Shown piece by piece: positions 1-7,136 of a stretch of DNA of 7,198 bases (its first letter is position 1; the number at the start of each line of letters is the position of its first letter). Origin of the DNA: Flavobacteriales bacterium UBA6969 (lineage in GTDB: Bacteria > Bacteroidota > Bacteroidia > Flavobacteriales_D > Sanyastnellaceae); NCBI GenBank assembly GCA_002448555.1, contig DJYV01000058.1, positions 5,240-12,437 on the forward strand, read 5' to 3'. Under the pieces are notes generated by a model that was not told the origin of the DNA, searched no databases, and saw only the letters and a program-made list of their open reading frames with translations. The position numbers and the translations under genes were made by a program.

Positions 1-119
1 ACATCGCCTTTTAACTCCGACCACGTGATGCTGGAACATTCACCCTGCGCGCGCACGGCCGCTTGCCCAATCCCCCAAAATCCGAGTGCAACGAAGGTCA
101 CTTTCCACAGTAGCGTCAT
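1..119 (-). CDS. N-terminal fragment of a secreted protein, function unknown
   Basis: An open frame runs leftward from an ATG at 119-117 and leaves the window after 39 full codons. The translation begins MTLLWKVTFVALGFWGIGQA and continues AVRAQGECSSITWSELKGD. This is a typical signal peptide: Lys6, a hydrophobic core of about residues 7-18, and a probable signal peptidase I site VRA|QG after Ala24. Gln at +1 matches the Bacteroidota preference and the two other such signal peptides in this window. An in-frame TTG lies six codons further upstream, but ATG gives the better signal peptide. The gene is divergent from the lipoprotein gene at 261, so the 120-260 region probably carries both promoters. 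The mature part is too short to name a family. I am fairly sure it is a real gene because of the signal peptide, but its function is unknown. Confidence 0.65.
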   Translation of the reverse strand, partial: MTLLWKVTFVALGFWGIGQAAVRAQGECSSITWSELKGD

Positions 120-167
120 GCAGTAAATGTCGTCCAAAATCTTCGCGCCTAACGAAAATCCCGGTCA

Positions 168-182
168 CCTGTTCCGAACAGG
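168..182. promoter_or_regulatory. Perfect palindrome, possible operator between divergent genes
   Basis: CCTGTTC-C-GAACAGG is a perfect inverted repeat with 7-bp arms and a single central base. It lies 49 bp upstream of the minus-strand ATG (119) and 78 bp upstream of the plus-strand ATG (261). A short symmetric element between divergent starts is the usual form of a dimeric repressor or activator site. It has no T-tract, so it does not look like a terminator. It is not the Bacillus-type LexA box (GAAC before GTTC) and its half-site spacing is too short for the E. coli CTGT-N8-ACAG box. That it is an operator is inference; the symmetry is seen directly. Confidence 0.4.
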
Positions 183-260
183 GGGTGGGGCCGTTTGGAA
201 TCTGGTGAAAAAACAGCCAGCGAACGGTAACAAAATGCGCATGGTTTGCGTAAACAAACT

Positions 261-1901
261 ATGCTCACGCGTCACACACATCAAAAGAATTGCGCGCTGC
301 TGCCGCTTATGGCGCTGCTGCTCGTATCTCAAGTGTTTGAAGGATGCACCAAGCGCGAATTCAACTTGAACGAAGACACCACGTTGACGGGAACGTTGGA
401 TCCAGCTTTTGCCGTGCCGCTTGTGCATGGGACGTGGTCGTTTGGGGAGGTGTTGGATGCGATTGAAATCCCAGCTACGCTGGAGACGGATGTTTCAGGC
501 GAGATCACGGCCATTTTTCCGTTTGACGCTTTTCAGACATCACCCATCTCGTTGGTGCCGCTTTCGGAATCTGTTGATGCGGATTTTGTGTTGAACGAGG
601 AACAGGCGTTGGCCTTGTCGCTTTTGCCCGCCGGTGAAGAAATCGACGTAGACTTTAGCAATGCTTTAGAAGTGCCCATGCCGGAATTGGCAGAAGTCGA
701 TTCTGTCTGGCTTGGGGGAGGGGCATTGACCATATCCATGGAGTCAGCGTTGCCGCTCAACCTCACGGTAGTCGGTGTGTGCGAAAATTTGATCATCGAA
801 GGTCAGCCGCTGACCGTTGAATTGGGGCTGCTTGGCGGTTCGCCAGCATCGAACCTATCCATCCCCATGATCGGCGCTACCCTCAGGGGGACGGGCGCAG
901 AAGGCTTGACCTTGGGCTGGGCGTGGAGTATCGTTCTGGCCTCCACGGGTCAATCGGTAGATCCGGGGGAAGTACTGTCCATCCAGACCACATTCGAGGA
1001 GGTGGCTGTGACGGGCGCCTTTGGCAAGTTCTCTTCGGAGTTGTCGCATCCCATCGAAGCGCGTATGGCCATGCCAGAGCTGAACAGTTGGGATCCGGCG
1101 CTGTTTTTCCTCAGTTCACCCCGTTTGGTTTTTGAGGTCAAAAATTCGTTTGGTATCGACCTCGGGCTCAACATTGCAGAACTCGCGGTGGTGGACGGCC
1201 AAAACACCACGCCGATGCAGGGGCCAGCCATCGATAATTTCCCCGATTTGGCCGGTGCTGTGGCTGTTGGTGACACCGCATGGACGGTGCATGTCTTGGA
1301 CAACGTCGGTATGGATCCGGATTTGTCGGATGTGATGAATGCCGCCCCGGACAGTTTGCAGCTCATTGGCACCGTGGATGCACTCCCACCTGCAATGGGT
1401 GGACAGTTCGCCACGGCCACAGACGTACTGAGTTGCACCGGGGCCTTGGAAGTACCCCTCGCCGGATGGGCCCAAGGGGTCACGTGGCGGGATACCCTCG
1501 AGGCGCCCATTTCCGAGGAATTGCGGGCTGGCGTGGCACCTCCACTCGACTGGATGGACGTTGTTTCCTTGACCTTCCGTTTTATCGTTGACAACGGTTG
1601 GCCTTTGGAATTGAACGGATCGGTCAACTTCATCAATGCAGCGGGCGATTCGTTGCTGGCCGGACCAGGAATGTCGATCCCGGGAGGGGCAGATGTCCCT
1701 GCAACGGCAACGGTGGATTACACGTTGGACCGTGCGCTCGCCTTGGAACTGATGGAAATGGATTGTGCAGGCGTGGCCGTGGCGTGGACGTTGGCGACCA
1801 CCGATGCAGCGGCCGGTCAATCCGTGCAGGTGTATGACCAAGATGCCATGTCAATGCGCATCGCGGCCAAAGTTGAATGCCAAATTGATCCGACGCCATG
1901 A
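261..1901 (+). CDS. Probable lipoprotein of unknown function, partner of downstream DUF5723 gene
   Basis: The product is a 546-residue exported protein I cannot assign to a named family. From the ATG at 261, the N-terminus is Arg/His/Lys-rich, then has a hydrophobic stretch (about 13-25), then VFEGC with the candidate lipidated Cys29. Phe and Glu at -3 and -2 make this a poor lipobox. The residues after Cys29 are TKREF, not the acidic export signal typical of surface-exposed Bacteroidota lipoproteins, so a periplasmic-facing anchor is the likelier guess. The mature part is acidic and rich in alternating hydrophobic/polar segments, suggesting beta-sandwich domains. The segment around SPRLVFEVKNSFG (near residue 290) looks like a beta-domain edge followed by an Asn-Ser-Phe-Gly turn. 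A TTG start at 246 would add five residues, but ATG is preferred. Its stop overlaps the next ATG (ATGA, 1898-1901), implying translational coupling. I see no catalytic motif. Confidence 0.8.
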   Translation: MLTRHTHQKNCALLPLMALLLVSQVFEGCTKREFNLNEDTTLTGTLDPAFAVPLVHGTWSFGEVLDAIEIPATLETDVSGEITAIFPFDAFQTSPISLVPLSESVDADFVLNEEQALALSLLPAGEEIDVDFSNALEVPMPELAEVDSVWLGGGALTISMESALPLNLTVVGVCENLIIEGQPLTVELGLLGGSPASNLSIPMIGATLRGTGAEGLTLGWAWSIVLASTGQSVDPGEVLSIQTTFEEVAVTGAFGKFSSELSHPIEARMAMPELNSWDPALFFLSSPRLVFEVKNSFGIDLGLNIAELAVVDGQNTTPMQGPAIDNFPDLAGAVAVGDTAWTVHVLDNVGMDPDLSDVMNAAPDSLQLIGTVDALPPAMGGQFATATDVLSCTGALEVPLAGWAQGVTWRDTLEAPISEELRAGVAPPLDWMDVVSLTFRFIVDNGWPLELNGSVNFINAAGDSLLAGPGMSIPGGADVPATATVDYTLDRALALELMEMDCAGVAVAWTLATTDAAAGQSVQVYDQDAMSMRIAAKVECQIDPTP

Positions 1902-3475
1902 ACATCAAACGCACACGCTTGATCGGTTTATGCCTTCTGTTTGCCAGTGCATCAAACGCGCAGTGGACGCCCAGTGCGGCATTCAATGCCATGGCACCGC
2001 AGCATCGGGATTGGCGTATTACGGGTCAACCCGACCACGGCTACTTCTCGTTCCTTAGCAACGGGAGTTCCATGGCCTCAAACACCCTCGCGCACCCCGC
2101 GACGTGGCTTGTACCGGGTTCAACTTCTTCGAATGTGGATTTGGATGCGGTGTTGGATAATTTCACCGGATCGAGTGCGCTGGGAGGCAATGCTTCGTTG
2201 ACCATATTCAACGCGGGCTTTTTCCTCGGCGACAAACGGAAGGCATTCGTGGACATTGCCGCAACGGAACACGTGCAGGCACGTTTTGGTTTGCCCGGCG
2301 ATTTGCTCCGGTTGCCGTTCACAGGCAATGCGACATTCGATGGTGCATCCGCAACCACGATTGATCTGTCCCCGCTTGACATGCACCTGTTGCATTACCG
2401 TGCTTTCAGTGCGGGAGTGCAGCGTACAGTGGGAGAGCGTCTCAGCGTGGCTACGCGCATCGAGCGCTTGCAGGGGTTTCACCATTTGGCCTTTGAAGAA
2501 GACCGGTGGGGGCTCGTCACTGATGCCACCGATTGGTCGTGGACCTTGCAAGGCGGTGGGCGCATCGTGAGCAGTGGCATGCACGCCATTTACCAAGCGC
2601 ATGCTGCCGGTCAGCTTGATTCCCTGGCACAAACCCTTCCACAACGACTGACGTCAACCGCCAATACAGGCTGGGGTGCCCAAGCTGGCATCGAAATGGA
2701 TTGGAGCCCGCGCCTGTCCACTTGGATCCAATTCAACCACGGCGGGAGCATTCGGTGGACGAACGACGTACTTGCTTACGAGGTGGAGGCGTTTGAATGG
2801 GAATTGGATGGGTTTGATGCGACCAACGGAGGAGACGGCTGGATCGACGGATCAGCGGCCCTCGCAGATTCTGTCGAACGTTGGGCGAACCAAGAGCTGT
2901 CCGCCATTGAAGCGCATCACGCGGCTTCCGAATCGGATGCGGCATACGTGGCCAAGCTCCCCAATCGCTTTGTGGCCGGAGCGGAGTACAGCATCTGGCG
3001 TGGCGACAACGGCGGCCATGTCAGCCTCGGCGGCATGGTTGAAAGCCTCGGCGAACGACCAATGAGTTGGAATGTGGCCATCAATGGGCGCATCGGGAAC
3101 GGATTCCAATCCACCTTGACGTACGGCAACCGTTTTGGATTGGCAACAACGGCTGGGGTGAGTGTGGCCATGCCGTTGGGGCCGCTCTTGGTGTTTGCGT
3201 CAGCAGAAGGGCACCAAGCCCTCGACTGGTCTCATTTTTCAGTGGAGCACGAGGGGCAGTATGACGAATGGAGTATGCCAACGGAGGCACCCTACGTAGC
3301 CGCACAAGTGGGTGTGGTGTGGCGATTGAAGTGGCGCAAGCCTAAGCCAGCGCCTCAAGCGGAACCGCTTGCGCCCTTCCAAAATTCCACGCGCTCGCCA
3401 TCACTGGGATTCAATGTCCAGCTGGATGATGATGCCCCTGAGGCTCAGCCGTGTGCCCTGCCGGGCGAGGAGTGA
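1898..3475 (+). CDS. DUF5723 family outer-membrane beta-barrel protein
   Basis: This 525-residue protein has a clear signal peptide: basic NIKRTR, hydrophobic core, and cleavage SNA|QW after Ala21. The body reads like the Bacteroidota DUF5723 family. There is an HGYFSFLSNGSS segment near residue 47, then GFFLGDKRKAF (107-117), a R-F-x-L-P-x-D-L-L stretch with TGN and FDG (129-149), then HYRAFSAG (166-173) and a RIERLQGFHH segment (187-196). Further on, YVAKLPNRFVAGAEYS precedes a run of amphipathic strands ending at VGVVWRLKW (about 472-482). These alternating strands suggest an outer-membrane barrel; the family's molecular role is not established. The last 45 or so residues form a Pro-rich, then acidic tail with one Cys, probably outside the barrel. 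The start is fixed by the ATGA overlap with the lipoprotein gene, which suggests the two proteins are made in step and may interact. Confidence 0.82.
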   Translation: MNIKRTRLIGLCLLFASASNAQWTPSAAFNAMAPQHRDWRITGQPDHGYFSFLSNGSSMASNTLAHPATWLVPGSTSSNVDLDAVLDNFTGSSALGGNASLTIFNAGFFLGDKRKAFVDIAATEHVQARFGLPGDLLRLPFTGNATFDGASATTIDLSPLDMHLLHYRAFSAGVQRTVGERLSVATRIERLQGFHHLAFEEDRWGLVTDATDWSWTLQGGGRIVSSGMHAIYQAHAAGQLDSLAQTLPQRLTSTANTGWGAQAGIEMDWSPRLSTWIQFNHGGSIRWTNDVLAYEVEAFEWELDGFDATNGGDGWIDGSAALADSVERWANQELSAIEAHHAASESDAAYVAKLPNRFVAGAEYSIWRGDNGGHVSLGGMVESLGERPMSWNVAINGRIGNGFQSTLTYGNRFGLATTAGVSVAMPLGPLLVFASAEGHQALDWSHFSVEHEGQYDEWSMPTEAPYVAAQVGVVWRLKWRKPKPAPQAEPLAPFQNSTRSPSLGFNVQLDDDAPEAQPCALPGEE

Positions 3476-3482
3476 TTCGCAA

Positions 3483-3490
3483 TACATTTG
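3483..3490 (+). promoter_or_regulatory. Perfect Bacteroidota -7 promoter element before the regulator gene
   Basis: TACATTTG matches the Bacteroidota sigma-factor -7 consensus TAnnTTTG at every fixed position. It lies in the 21-bp gap after the DUF5723 stop, and six bases separate it from the ATG at 3497. I see no TTG-type -33 element at the expected spacing upstream, within the GC-rich end of the preceding gene. If active, it would start transcription at or next to the ATG, giving a near-leaderless mRNA. A chance match is possible given the short motif. Confidence 0.4.
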
Positions 3491-3496
3491 CGAGGC

Positions 3497-4579
3497 ATGG
3501 CATCACCCGAACGCAACGTCCAACTTCGCTACATCATCCTCGATGCTTGCATGGCGCAAGCTGCACGCGATGCATCCGTGGTGTGGACCAAGGAGGCGCT
3601 GCTGCAGGAGGTCAACCGGCAACTTCGTGAAGACAATCCGGCCACCAAGCCCATTGCAATGCGCACCTTGGAAAAGGACATCGTCGACATGGAAACCTTG
3701 TACGGTCTTCGCATTGAACGCGCCCGGTCAGCCGGGAAAGTTCATTTCGCATACGCTGCGGGCTACGAAGGCATGCATCGAGCAAACTTCTCGGAGAACG
3801 AAGTGGCCTTGGCCCACCGTTTCATCCAAGCCATGGATCGGTTCAAAGGTGCACCCGCTTGGGACGGGTGGTTGCGTTCACGGTTGGCCTTGCAGGGGCA
3901 ATTGGGCCTGATCGGAAGCCGATTGCCCGACGCAGAATGGCAACCCCGTGTCGTGGAATCGCCTCTGTCCAAGGACGAGCGCTGGTGGTACGAAACAATG
4001 GTGCGTGCCGCGTTTGAGCGCACGCCGCTCCACATGGCATTTGCTCCCGGTATGGGCGATCGCTTGGAACGGGTGGCCTACCGGGTGGACCGACTGGTTC
4101 ATGAACCCGACGGCGTGGTAGCCCTCGGCACTGCATGGGATGCAGAGGCCCAGTCTTTGTTCCATCTCATCGTCCAGTTGAATGAGATTACGTCCTTGGA
4201 CGCTGTGGCTGTGGAATGGCCGGAGACGTCGGAACCTGAAGCGTGCAATTGGGATGTGCATGCAGCGAACCGCATGGCCCTGACACCCGGCGTAGTCTCG
4301 CCTAGTGAAGCCGTCGTGCCCGTACGGGTTTGGGTCGCTGACCGCTTGGCCCAGCGCTTTCTCAAGGAACCTATGCACGGTTCACAGGACATGCGGATCG
4401 AATCTGCGGCGGAAGGGGTCATTTTCAACCTGTCACTGGTGCCGGACGCTCAGTTCGTGCGGTTTGCGCTGCAATGGGGCAGCGATTTCCAGGTGCTTGA
4501 ACCAGACGATGTACGGCATGCATTGCGGCTAGCTACCCGCGAGGCATCGGATCGGTATGCGCCCATGTTTGGCCCTTGA
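3497..4579 (+). CDS. WYL/WCX-type helix-turn-helix transcriptional regulator
   Basis: This 360-residue cytoplasmic protein has the layout of a WYL-domain regulator. Residues about 8-75 form a winged helix-turn-helix: RYIILDACM, then WTKEALLQEVN, then the recognition region MRTLEKDIVDMETLYGLRI, which resembles the family's 'RTI.RDI..L...fG..I' pattern. A linker with predicted helices covers about 95-165. The WYL-like sandwich is about 166-240 (AAFERTPLHMAF, then YRVDRLVHEPDGVVALGTAW), but the Trp-Tyr-Leu triad reads Val-Ala-Leu. The C-terminal WCX extension (about 272-345) is recognisable from VPVRVWV, EPMHGSQDMRI and ALQWGSDFQVLEPDDVRHAL. Family members bind DNA and often sense nucleic acid or nucleotide ligands through the WYL fold. 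An in-frame TTG at 3488 adds three residues, but ATG is preferred because TTG is part of the -7 element. It is the third plus-strand gene in a row, 21 bp after the barrel gene, so read-through is possible. The target is unknown. Confidence 0.82.
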   Translation: MASPERNVQLRYIILDACMAQAARDASVVWTKEALLQEVNRQLREDNPATKPIAMRTLEKDIVDMETLYGLRIERARSAGKVHFAYAAGYEGMHRANFSENEVALAHRFIQAMDRFKGAPAWDGWLRSRLALQGQLGLIGSRLPDAEWQPRVVESPLSKDERWWYETMVRAAFERTPLHMAFAPGMGDRLERVAYRVDRLVHEPDGVVALGTAWDAEAQSLFHLIVQLNEITSLDAVAVEWPETSEPEACNWDVHAANRMALTPGVVSPSEAVVPVRVWVADRLAQRFLKEPMHGSQDMRIESAAEGVIFNLSLVPDAQFVRFALQWGSDFQVLEPDDVRHALRLATREASDRYAPMFGP

Positions 4580-4598
4580 TCTTCAGTCAAACGGCATG
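4564..4598. other. Imperfect inverted repeat spanning the convergent stop codons
   Basis: CATGTTTG at 4564-4571 can pair with CAAA (4588-4591) plus CATG (4595-4598), giving eight pairs with a three-base bulge and a 16-base loop that contains both stop codon regions. It could act as a weak bidirectional 3' structure for the two convergent genes. It lacks the GC-rich stem and U-tract of an intrinsic terminator on either strand, and both coding sequences contribute to it. It may be chance. Confidence 0.2.
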
Positions 4599-7132
4599 AA
4601 CACCGCGTTGTCAAACAGCCGTTTCCCATTTTCCCAGAAGCCTCGGAAAAGCGGATTGTCCGCGAAGTAGACTGCGTGACCACGACCAATAGATTGGGCG
4701 CCAACAACCAAACTACCTGCTAATTCACGGTTGGCGCGGCTGCCCACAAACCCACTAACGTGTCCGCCGTACCGCCCCACGGTCCAACCGCTTTCCAATG
4801 TGGCGTACCGGCTGCTGGAGGAGCGGAGGGTGTAGTAGGGCCGGTCGGGGTAGCCCCACGCCAAAGGGTGGCTGCGATCCAGTCCGACAGCATAGATGGA
4901 GCCGTCGCCGATGCGCATGGCATAATGCTGTTCCCGCTCGTCGTAGGGCTTCTCGCGGTTGGTGATGCGCTCCTCGCTGCTGCGCGCCCGAACGGTTTGC
5001 TCCAAGGCGCTGTCGTTGTAGCGCTCCAATCCCCATCCGGATTCTCCGGTGAATAGGTTGATGGCCCGCGACAAGGCTACGACTCGTCCGCCATCCCGCA
5101 CCCAGGTGCTCAATTCCTCCATCCACGATTCCGATGCGGAGCCGAACCTGCCGGAGGGCAGGACCACTACGTCAAAATCGCTCCATTCCGAGGGTGAAGA
5201 CGCCGCCGCATTCAATCGGGTGATGGGGAACTCGAGTTCCCGCTCAAAGTGCCACCACACCTCACCCGATCCCAAGCTTGAAGTTTCGTCACCGGTGAGC
5301 AAGGCCACGCGTGGTGCCTCCACCAACCAGACGTATTCTGAACCCATGTCAGGCCCCTCAATGGCCTGTCCGCCTTCCATGGGGACAATGGCGACGTGGG
5401 ATTGCGTTCCGATGGATTGCAAGGTGTTGGCCCAGGACTCATTGGATTGGTCGCCGTGCAAAACGAACAACGTACCACGGGCGTAAGCAGCGTTGGCGTG
5501 CACGATGGCCTTGGAAGAAGTTCGGACGCGGATGCCTGCTTGGTGAAGTTGGGCTAAGGCATGGGCATAGCCGTCTTGATCAGGAGCAATGGCGTACCCG
5601 TAGGAAGATGGAGCCCAGTTGGGCAATGCCTGCGCTTGGTACCAGTCACCGCCTTGCACGGGCTTGGATAGACCAAAGGTTTGCAGTCCGTACGCATAGG
5701 GCACGCTCCAGGTGGTGATGTCGTACGTCAAGGAATCCGTCAAGGCTGGATCGGGATCAAACAGCACATCGAGGATCCGGCTGTGGGTCTGGTAGCTCGA
5801 AATCAGCAGGTCCCCTGGCTTTATCACTACGTTTCGGTTGCTGTTGGCTCCGTACTCCCAAGCGCTCACCGGTCGCGAGGTGGACGTTGCACGCTCACAT
5901 TCAATTTCGTGGCGCTCGAGGAATTCGACCACCCGGTCCACGCGCGAAGCATTCGCCGCGTCAACGGGGATGTGGTACCCGCCAAAACGCCCCTGAGGCT
6001 GCGTGCGATTGGTCTCGTGAAAGGCCGCCAACTCGTCGACGAGGCGACCGGCGAGTCGCGCACTGGTTTCGATGGCAGAGAGGCTCGATTCGACGTGGTT
6101 GTCAATGCGTTCGCGCAAGCTCAACAACGTGCCGTCGGCGCGTTCAACCAACACCCCGGCACGTCCACTGCCCCCCTGTTCATAGGTCATGCCAATGGCA
6201 CCGTTGTACATGGGGTAGGTATCGCCATAGCTCGGGTACAGGAGATCAAACGACTCGCGGGTGTAGTACAGTTCGCCTCGCGCATCAAATTTGGCCGCAG
6301 CTGCTTGGCCAATTTCCACTTGGAATTCTCGCTGCCAATCGGTGATGGCCTCATGGTAGGGCTCTGCTGCCGGGGCGAAGTAGTAGGGCGAGTTGTAGCC
6401 CATCTCGTGGTAATCGCAATGCACATGCGGCATCCACTCGTGGTACAAGGCCGATCGCGTTTGCGTTTCCTGCTGTTTTTGCCACGCCCAATCTCGGTTC
6501 AAGTCGAACAGGTAGTGGTTCGGACGTCCACCGGGCCAGGGCTCATCGTGCTCCATGCCGCTAGGATTGGCATTGGGAGGGAAACTCGCATGCTGGTTAA
6601 ACCAAACAGCGAACCGGTCGTGGCCATCTGGGTTAAGGCAAGGATCCACCAACACCACCAAGCGCTTCATCATCGGATCTCCAGCAGCACATTTTTCGGC
6701 CAGTGCATGCATCACTTCCAACGCCGCCTCGGTGCACACGGCTTCATTGCCGTGTACGTTGTAACTCATCCACACAACCGCCAATTCATCAAACTCTGCT
6801 TCTCCGGTACCGCCGTTCACGCGGTCCAGGTGCTGCAGCCGAATGTCCTCCAGCCGGTCGAGGTTGTCCGGATGCGTGAAGACAATTGCGTGCAAGGGAC
6901 GCTGCTCATACGTTGAACCGTACTCAACGTACGAGGCTCCGGGTTGCGCGCCCACGTGCTTTGAAAAGTCGGTGACTTCATGGTGCAGGCTGAAGCGGTC
7001 GCCCAAGTCGAAACCGAGGAATTCACTCGGGTTTTGCAGCGCTTCTTGGGCGTGAAAAGTGCCCACTACCCCGGCCAGCAAAAACGTCAAGATAAAAGCG
7101 CGAAAAGTGCGGATAAGTGATGTTCTTGGCAT
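4583..7132 (-). CDS. Secreted M14 zinc carboxypeptidase with C-terminal GATase1-like domain
   Basis: This 849-residue exported metallopeptidase should hydrolyse peptides outside the cytoplasm. Numbering is from the ATG at 7132. The signal peptide has Arg3, Arg8 and Arg11, a hydrophobic core, and a site FHA|QE after Ala28. The M14 catalytic domain spans about 50-375. Zinc ligands fit His127 and Glu130 (HGNE) and His242 (CDYHEMG). NPDG is at 167-170, the Asn-Arg pair of the substrate carboxylate site is in DLNRDW (Asn212, Arg213), and the general base fits Glu318 in TYEQGG. All key residues are present, so it should be active. After a linker region, about residues 608-695 (VALLTGDETSSLGSGEVWW, then DFDVVVLPSGRFG) look like a glutamine-amidotransferase-like Rossmann fold, seen in large Bacteroidota M14 proteins and probably non-catalytic. 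The C-terminus (RLFDNAVFMPFD) is intact, and I see no T9SS sorting domain. A TTG at 7150 would add six residues but spoils the signal peptide. Substrate is unknown. Confidence 0.93.
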   Translation of the reverse strand: MPRTSLIRTFRAFILTFLLAGVVGTFHAQEALQNPSEFLGFDLGDRFSLHHEVTDFSKHVGAQPGASYVEYGSTYEQRPLHAIVFTHPDNLDRLEDIRLQHLDRVNGGTGEAEFDELAVVWMSYNVHGNEAVCTEAALEVMHALAEKCAAGDPMMKRLVVLVDPCLNPDGHDRFAVWFNQHASFPPNANPSGMEHDEPWPGGRPNHYLFDLNRDWAWQKQQETQTRSALYHEWMPHVHCDYHEMGYNSPYYFAPAAEPYHEAITDWQREFQVEIGQAAAAKFDARGELYYTRESFDLLYPSYGDTYPMYNGAIGMTYEQGGSGRAGVLVERADGTLLSLRERIDNHVESSLSAIETSARLAGRLVDELAAFHETNRTQPQGRFGGYHIPVDAANASRVDRVVEFLERHEIECERATSTSRPVSAWEYGANSNRNVVIKPGDLLISSYQTHSRILDVLFDPDPALTDSLTYDITTWSVPYAYGLQTFGLSKPVQGGDWYQAQALPNWAPSSYGYAIAPDQDGYAHALAQLHQAGIRVRTSSKAIVHANAAYARGTLFVLHGDQSNESWANTLQSIGTQSHVAIVPMEGGQAIEGPDMGSEYVWLVEAPRVALLTGDETSSLGSGEVWWHFERELEFPITRLNAAASSPSEWSDFDVVVLPSGRFGSASESWMEELSTWVRDGGRVVALSRAINLFTGESGWGLERYNDSALEQTVRARSSEERITNREKPYDEREQHYAMRIGDGSIYAVGLDRSHPLAWGYPDRPYYTLRSSSSRYATLESGWTVGRYGGHVSGFVGSRANRELAGSLVVGAQSIGRGHAVYFADNPLFRGFWENGKRLFDNAVFMPFD

Positions 7133-7136
7133 GCCC

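Noticed and set aside
127..369. An 80-codon plus-strand frame starting in the intergenic region
   Set aside because: Its second half overlaps the lipoprotein gene out of frame, and its translation is Cys/Arg-rich with no domain or signal peptide.
950..1636. A 228-codon open frame on the minus strand opposite the lipoprotein gene
   Set aside because: Ser/Pro/Thr-rich translation with no recognisable domain, entirely inside a well-supported gene: a shadow of codon bias.
3455..3466. GCCC-TGCC-GGGC small hairpin at the end of the DUF5723 gene, as a terminator
   Set aside because: The stem has only four pairs, lies inside the coding sequence and has no following T-tract.
5681..6916. A 411-codon open frame on the plus strand opposite the M14 peptidase gene
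   Set aside because: It lies wholly within the peptidase gene, which has a clear signal peptide and a complete active site. The antisense translation shows no domain I recognise and no credible exported or catalytic features; long antisense frames are common opposite G+C-rich genes.
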